From: Pyramidobacter porci | GTDB lineage: Bacteria; Synergistota; Synergistia; Synergistales; Dethiosulfovibrionaceae | Assembly (NCBI RefSeq): GCF_009695745.1 | Contig: NZ_VUNH01000010.1 | Coordinates: 78,954 to 142,953, forward strand | Reading direction: 5' to 3' | DNA: 64,000 nucleotides | Shown here: piece after piece, positions 60,001 to 64,000 of the stretch | How positions within the stretch are numbered: the stretch's first letter is position 1 | Layout: each line of letters opens with the position of its first letter | Made by a program: the position numbers and the translations under genes | The notes under the pieces: model-generated | The model's database searches: none | Told to the model about the DNA's origin: nothing | Seen by the model: only the letters and a program-made list of their open reading frames with translations

Positions 60001-62840
60001 TGAACCGCAGGTATGGTCCAGGCGCTTGGGTAATATGCATTTACCCCACGCACGTGGGGTTGAACCGAGCATGGCCGTCGGGTTCTCGCTGCCCGGTTCG
60101 ATTTACCCCACGCACGTGGGGTTGAACCGCCATACACGGCACGGCCATACTGTTGCTCAGCGATTTACCCCACGCACGTGGGGTTGAACCGCAGGTTGGC
60201 TTTGATCTGCGAATTAATTGAGGATTTACCCCACGCACGTGGGGTTGAACCGAAACTCCCGGCGCGAGATGCGCCATTGTGGAGATTTACCCCACGCACG
60301 TGGGGTTGAACCGGCTGACGATGGGCCTAAAACCGACGATGAGACAATTTACCCCACGCACGTGGGGTTGAACCGCAGGTCGAGCAGCACATCTCTGTAT
60401 CCGTCGTCATTTACCCCACGCACGTGGGGTTGAACCGCGCTACAACTTGTGGCGCTAGTGGGACGATATATTTACCCCACGCACGTGGGGTTGAACCGTT
60501 GCTCGAACGGGTAGTGCTCAACAACCTCTTATTTACCCCACGCACGTGGGGTTGAACCGGCCGTAGTGTCAAAGCGCTTGCTTGTGATTGTCATTTACCC
60601 CACGCACGTGGGGTTGAACCGTTCATTTTTACCCCTCCCTCCCTATACGTAAAGATTTACCCCACGCACGTGGGGTTGAACCAATTGATCGACATCCGCT
60701 ATCCGAACGCGATGGATTTACCCCACGCACGTGGGGTTGAACCGTGCACGACTTACTTGTTTGGCAACGGCGCGATCATTTACCCCACGCACGTGGGGTT
60801 GAACCGACTGGAAAGATTGTCAGCGATATGGTCGAGGAGATTTACCCCACGCACGTGGGGTTGAACCGCATGAAATATCTGATCGTCTGGGGACTGTTCG
60901 CATTTACCCCACGCACGTGGGGTTGAACCGCTCTTTGATCTCGCCAGTTTCTTTGATTCTGAATTTACCCCACGCACGTGGGGTTGAACCGGACTCTCGA
61001 CGAGGAGTTGTGATGTGTTGGATCATTTACCCCACGCACGTGGGGTTGAACCGTCATCCGCAGGAAAAACACCAACATAACAATCATTTACCCCACGCAC
61101 GTGGGGTTGAACCGCGCGTCTCGAGCACGGGGACCTGGTCGATATCCCATTTACCCCACGCACGTGGGGTTGAACCGTTTGAGAATCTTCCCACCTTGTC
61201 GGCGGAATTATTTACCCCACGCACGTGGGGTTGAACCGAGCGTTGGGCTGAGTATCGTTATTATCCGTCCCATTTACCCCACGCACGTGGGGTTGAACCG
61301 TCTGCGAGGCGCTGAGGATCAGCCGGCCGACAGCATTTACCCCACGCACGTGGGGTTGAACCGCAATTACGCTCGTGAAGCGACGCCTCATGAACATTTA
61401 CCCCACGCACGTGGGGTTGAACCGCGAACGGACGAGCCGTCGGGCTCTTTTTCGGGGCATTTACCCCACGCACGTGGGGTTGAACCGCCTTCGCCCCGCA
61501 CGCACTTTTCCGCCAGGAAATTTACCCCACGCACGTGGGGTTGAACCGGACTCTCGACGAGGAGTTGTGATGTGTTGGATCATTTACCCCACGCACGTGG
61601 GGTTGAACCGTCATCCGCAGGAAAAACACCAACATAACAATCATTTACCCCACGCACGTGGGGTTGAACCGGTCGTGCGGCGGATGCACGAGCTCGATAT
61701 GACAATTTACCCCACGCACGTGGGGTTGAACCGTTTGAGAATCTTCCCACCTTGTCGGCGGAATTATTTACCCCACGCACGTGGGGTTGAACCGATTTTT
61801 ACAAAGGTCGGCAGCCGGAGTATACTACATTTACCCCACGCACGTGGGGTTGAACCGTCTTTTTTGTTTGCTTTGGTAAAGGAGCCCGAGATTTACCCCA
61901 CGCACGTGGGGTTGAACCGGTGACGCGGGCGGCAGAAGATCATGAAAGCGATTTACCCCACGCACGTGGGGTTGAACCGTTCTACGACCTGCGCAAACAG
62001 GCGACGGTGGCGATTTACCCCACGCACGTGGGGTTGAACCGCAATGTCTGCGCGCCACCTACGCTCCGGCGCGGATTTACCCCACGCACGTGGGGTTGAA
62101 CCGAGGATGTTTCAGCAGAACCCGATCAGACCTCATTTACCCCACGCACGTGGGGTTGAACCGCGCGCGCCGTCGCGATGGGGCTGGCGGTCGCCATTTA
62201 CCCCACGCACGTGGGGTTGAACCGCGACCTGATGAAAACCGTCGCCGCCGAGACTGATTTACCCCACGCACGTGGGGTTGAACCGAACATCAAAATGATC
62301 GGAATCGCACTGGATCCCATTTACCCCACGCACGTGGGGTTGAACCGCAGCCGGCCGCACCTGCGCAGCCGCCGGCGAAGATTTACCCCACGCACGTGGG
62401 GTTGAACCGTTCGCCGGAAGCGAAAAAACTCAGCCTGGCGTTATTTACCCCACGCACGTGGGGTTGAACCGACGGCGCCGTACAGAGGGCACTGCAGTGC
62501 CAGAATTTACCCCACGCACGTGGGGTTGAACCGAGGTACTCTAGTATGGCTGACCCCAAAGTCACATTTACCCCACGCACGTGGGGTTGAACCGGCGTCA
62601 GGGCGGCTTATAACTTCGCGCAGTACATTTACCCCACGCACGTGGGGTTGAACCGGGCGGCTCCGACGACAGCGCGCAGTGCGAGCCCATTTACCCCACG
62701 CACGTGGGGTTGAACCGACGCTGAATCTCGAGAGGAGCTCTTCGCACAACATTTACCCCACGCACGTGGGGTTGAACCGCCAGTCCGTACCGCCAGATTG
62801 GAGCACGCCCCATTTACCCCACGCACGTGGGGTTGAACCC
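54067..62840 (+). CRISPR. Type I-E CRISPR array, 143 intact repeats
   Basis: Repeat of 29 nt: ATTTACCCCACGCACG followed by TGGGGTTGAACCG. I located every repeat start by hand: 143 copies from 54067 to 62812, 142 spacers between them, mostly 32-33 nt (range 31-34). The first 28 bases appear invariant in all copies. Base 29 is G in 136 and T, A or C in seven (56284, 56530, 57087, 58379, 59547, 60655, 62812). Hairpin CCCCAC-GCAC-GTGGGG suits Cas6e. Orientation (CCCC first, AACCG last) is the same as the cas genes, so the leader end should be at 54067, next to cas2. Exact duplicate spacers and several sets of near-identical spacers are described in the findings. Confidence 0.98.
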
Positions 62841-62866
62841 ACGGCGTTCTGGGCGGTGTCGGAGTT

Positions 62867-62895
62867 GGTTACCCCCCGCACACGCGGAGATGAAC
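62867..62895 (+). repeat. Degenerate terminal CRISPR repeat
   Basis: GGTTACCCCCCGCACACGCG then GAGATGAACCC. It aligns base for base with the array repeat but differs at about ten positions; ..CCGCACACGCGGAGATGAACC is nearer to the common I-E repeat form than to this array. The preceding interval is only 26 nt. Marks the trailer end. Confidence 0.75.
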
Positions 62896-62916
62896 CCATC
62901 CCTGCGTTGTGTAACT

Positions 62917-63042
62917 CGTATTCCCCCTGCTGGGTACAAGCTTGCCAATGATGACGGTAAACTGAATGTTGCACCGGAATTTATCATATCAGGGGCATTC
63001 ACGGTTCTCGGCAAGGTGGTTGGGTTCGTAGTAAAAAAATAA
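62917..63042 (+). pseudogene. 5'-truncated gene remnant after the array
   Basis: Open frame of 41 codons without a start, RIPPAGYKLANDDGKLNVAP then EFIISGAFTVLGKVVGFVVKK, ending 17 nt before the next start. It reads like the C-terminus of a real protein with a terminal hydrophobic helix whose 5' part was lost at the array boundary. Family not recognised. Confidence 0.45.
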
Positions 63043-63059
63043 TCTAAGGAGGCATTGTA

Positions 63060-63553
63060 ATGCCAGATAATCGCGCACTCAAATGGTCAAAGCGATTTTT
63101 CATTTTCGCGTTGTGTCTCTGTGGTAGTCTCGTCGCTCTAGTTCAGATTGCGACAAAGAATGTAAAATTCGACGTCAGTGTAGTCACAGAAAATAACATG
63201 CCTGCCGTCTCCATAAAAACGAACCTCCCCGAAGGGCTTGAAATATCAATTTCTTTGGCGAAAGGGAATGCGGAAAACGGCGAAGCTGGCACAATCGTTG
63301 TGAATGCATAACGGGCAACAGTTAAAAGCGGTAGCATTTCATATGCGCCTTTCACTCATAACGGGAAGCCCTTCCCCGGCGGCGCGTATGTCGCATGGCT
63401 TACAACGATTCCATGGGAAAATCAGCCAGAGCAGATACAAAAAAGCTCAAGTTATACGACATTAAATCGGAATTCTTAGATCGCGAAGTGAAATTCAAGC
63501 TTCCTGACATATCTAAGAATGATCATGAATTATGGCTCGCTCTCGAACGCTGA
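63060..63553 (+). pseudogene. Decayed gene for a membrane-anchored hypothetical protein
   Basis: ATG with TAAGGAGGCATTGTA; an N-terminal membrane helix (FFIFALCLCGSLVALVQIA, residues 13-31) and an extracytoplasmic part. The frame stops at a TAA after 83 codons, but the same frame continues for more than 50 codons with sensible protein (SGSISYAPFTHNGKPFPGGA then YVAWLTTIPWENQPEQIQ). At an A6 run near 63440 the coding shifts frame and goes on as KLKLYDIKSEFLDREVKFKL to the TGA at 63553. So it carries one nonsense change and one 1-base loss. The 83-residue part may still be made. Family not recognised. Confidence 0.55.
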
Positions 63554-63589
63554 GCAACAACAGAAAGCCCCGGCCGCTGAAATTAACTC

Positions 63590-64000
63590 TGGCCTGTTCC
63601 CCAGTAAATAGACAAAGAAAAAAAGCGCCTGTCGTAGAAAAGCGTCGAATTACTTGGCTTTGCTCCGAATTTCAAACGGAGTAAAGCCATTTTTCATGTT
63701 GATCCGTTCGTAGTTGTAGAACTGTACGTACTCCCAAATAACGTTCTCCAGTTGAGCCATGTCCGTGAATTCAATGCGGTTCAGGCACTCGCATTTCAGT
63801 GTTCCGAAGAAGTTTTCCATTGCTGAATTGTCATATGGGCAGCCTTTACTGGACATCGACGGCCGGAAATGACATTCTTCACTCAGGTTGCAATATGCTC
63901 CTGACGTGTATTGCGACCCTTGGTCACTGTGGAGGACGAGTCCGTCAGTGGCCTTTTCCTGTTTTAATGCCTGGGTTATGGTGTCAATGACCAGTGTCGA
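63590..64000 (-). mobile_element. IS3-family (IS150-like) insertion sequence, right end, continues beyond window
   Basis: The outer end is probably TGGCCTGTTCCCCAGTAAAT then AGACAAAG starting near 63590, which resembles the IS150-group inverted repeat (TG...CCCC...AGACA). The transposase reading frame on the minus strand ends 60 bp inside it. The other end and target duplication are outside the window. Confidence 0.75.
63650..64000 (-). CDS. IS3-family transposase OrfB, C-terminal part
   Basis: DDE integrase-core transposase, 116 codons visible, 5' end outside the window. HSDQGSQYTSGAYCNL carries the second catalytic Asp, and DNSAMENFFGTLKCECL the catalytic Glu (rve/rve_3 core). QFYNYERINMKNGFTPFEIR is the typical OrfB tail (YNxxRxxxxLxxxTPxE). 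The stop is TAA at 63650-63652. No frameshift is seen, so the element may be functional. Confidence 0.92.
   Translation of the reverse strand, partial: STLVIDTITQALKQEKATDGLVLHSDQGSQYTSGAYCNLSEECHFRPSMSSKGCPYDNSAMENFFGTLKCECLNRIEFTDMAQLENVIWEYVQFYNYERINMKNGFTPFEIRSKAK

Noticed and set aside
61115..61704. Middle spacers C and C' of the duplicated block as homologous variants
   Set aside because: Their translations look vaguely alike but the bases do not align beyond chance.
54067..62840. Many open frames with repeating (N)PTCVGxxx / PHARGVEP-type peptides across the array
   Set aside because: They are translations of the CRISPR repeat in different frames; no ribosome sites or host codon use.

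Overview
The window is a GC-rich, densely packed bacterial chromosome segment. Its gene content is that of an anaerobic amino-acid fermenter: a TAXI-type TRAP transporter, a two-subunit CoA-transferase with thiolase, formiminoglutamate-folate enzymes beside a glutamate symporter, flavodoxin, rubrerythrin with a PerR-like regulator, and many single-gene transcription units ending in strong hairpins. My best guess is a member of the Synergistota (Pyramidobacter/Jonquetella/Cloacibacillus-like). This is inferred from gene content and protein style, not from a marker gene; no rRNA or tRNA gene was seen.

Layout. 1-8 kb: the end of a Trk potassium-uptake locus (trkA, trkH), then YitT, LUD, RidA, exonuclease/phosphatase and DUF2207 proteins. 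8-17.4 kb: a minus-strand catabolic block of PucR regulator, class III aminotransferase, TAXI binding protein, fused TRAP permease, CoA-transferase A and B, and thiolase. It reads as one pathway: uptake of an amino acid, deamination to an oxo acid, CoA activation and thiolysis. 17.6-27.3 kb: ComB-like phosphatase, PerR-rubrerythrin operon, dehydrogenase, aminotransferase, DUF819 transporter, iron alcohol dehydrogenase, a cation-diffusion-facilitator gene under a probable NiCo-type riboswitch, and two GNAT acetyltransferases. 27.4-32 kb: amidohydrolase-ftcD-fchA, divergent from gltS. 32-45.7 kb: small envelope, zinc-ribbon, phosphatase, HD, MBL, DUF2157/GDYXXLXY, DUF2023/flavodoxin and DtxR genes, then two secreted proteins sharing an N-terminal domain.

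45.8-62.9 kb is a complete type I-E CRISPR-Cas locus (cas3, cse1, cse2, cas7, cas5, cas6e, cas1, cas2) and one very large array: 143 intact 29-nt repeats counted by hand, plus a divergent terminal repeat. Only 16 bp separate the cas2 stop from the first repeat, so a normal leader is missing or lies inside cas2. The array holds duplicated spacer blocks and several sets of non-identical spacers that evidently sample the same protospacers of related invaders. Beyond it are gene remnants and the end of an IS3-family (IS150-like) element that runs off the window.

Other patterns found by reading the bases: two copies of a ~155 bp palindromic element at convergent gene ends; three convergent junctions where a terminator is nested inside inverted 'CGGAGA' repeats; three intergenic parS-like sites, which would place the segment in the ori-proximal part of the chromosome; and a shared TTAG-N6-CTAA operator at the divergent DUF2023/flavodoxin promoters beside a DtxR-family gene. 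The CRISPR system itself is a known type. The strongest candidates for something new are the riboswitch in this lineage, the leader-compressed array with re-sampled spacers, and the predicted beta-amino-acid operon.
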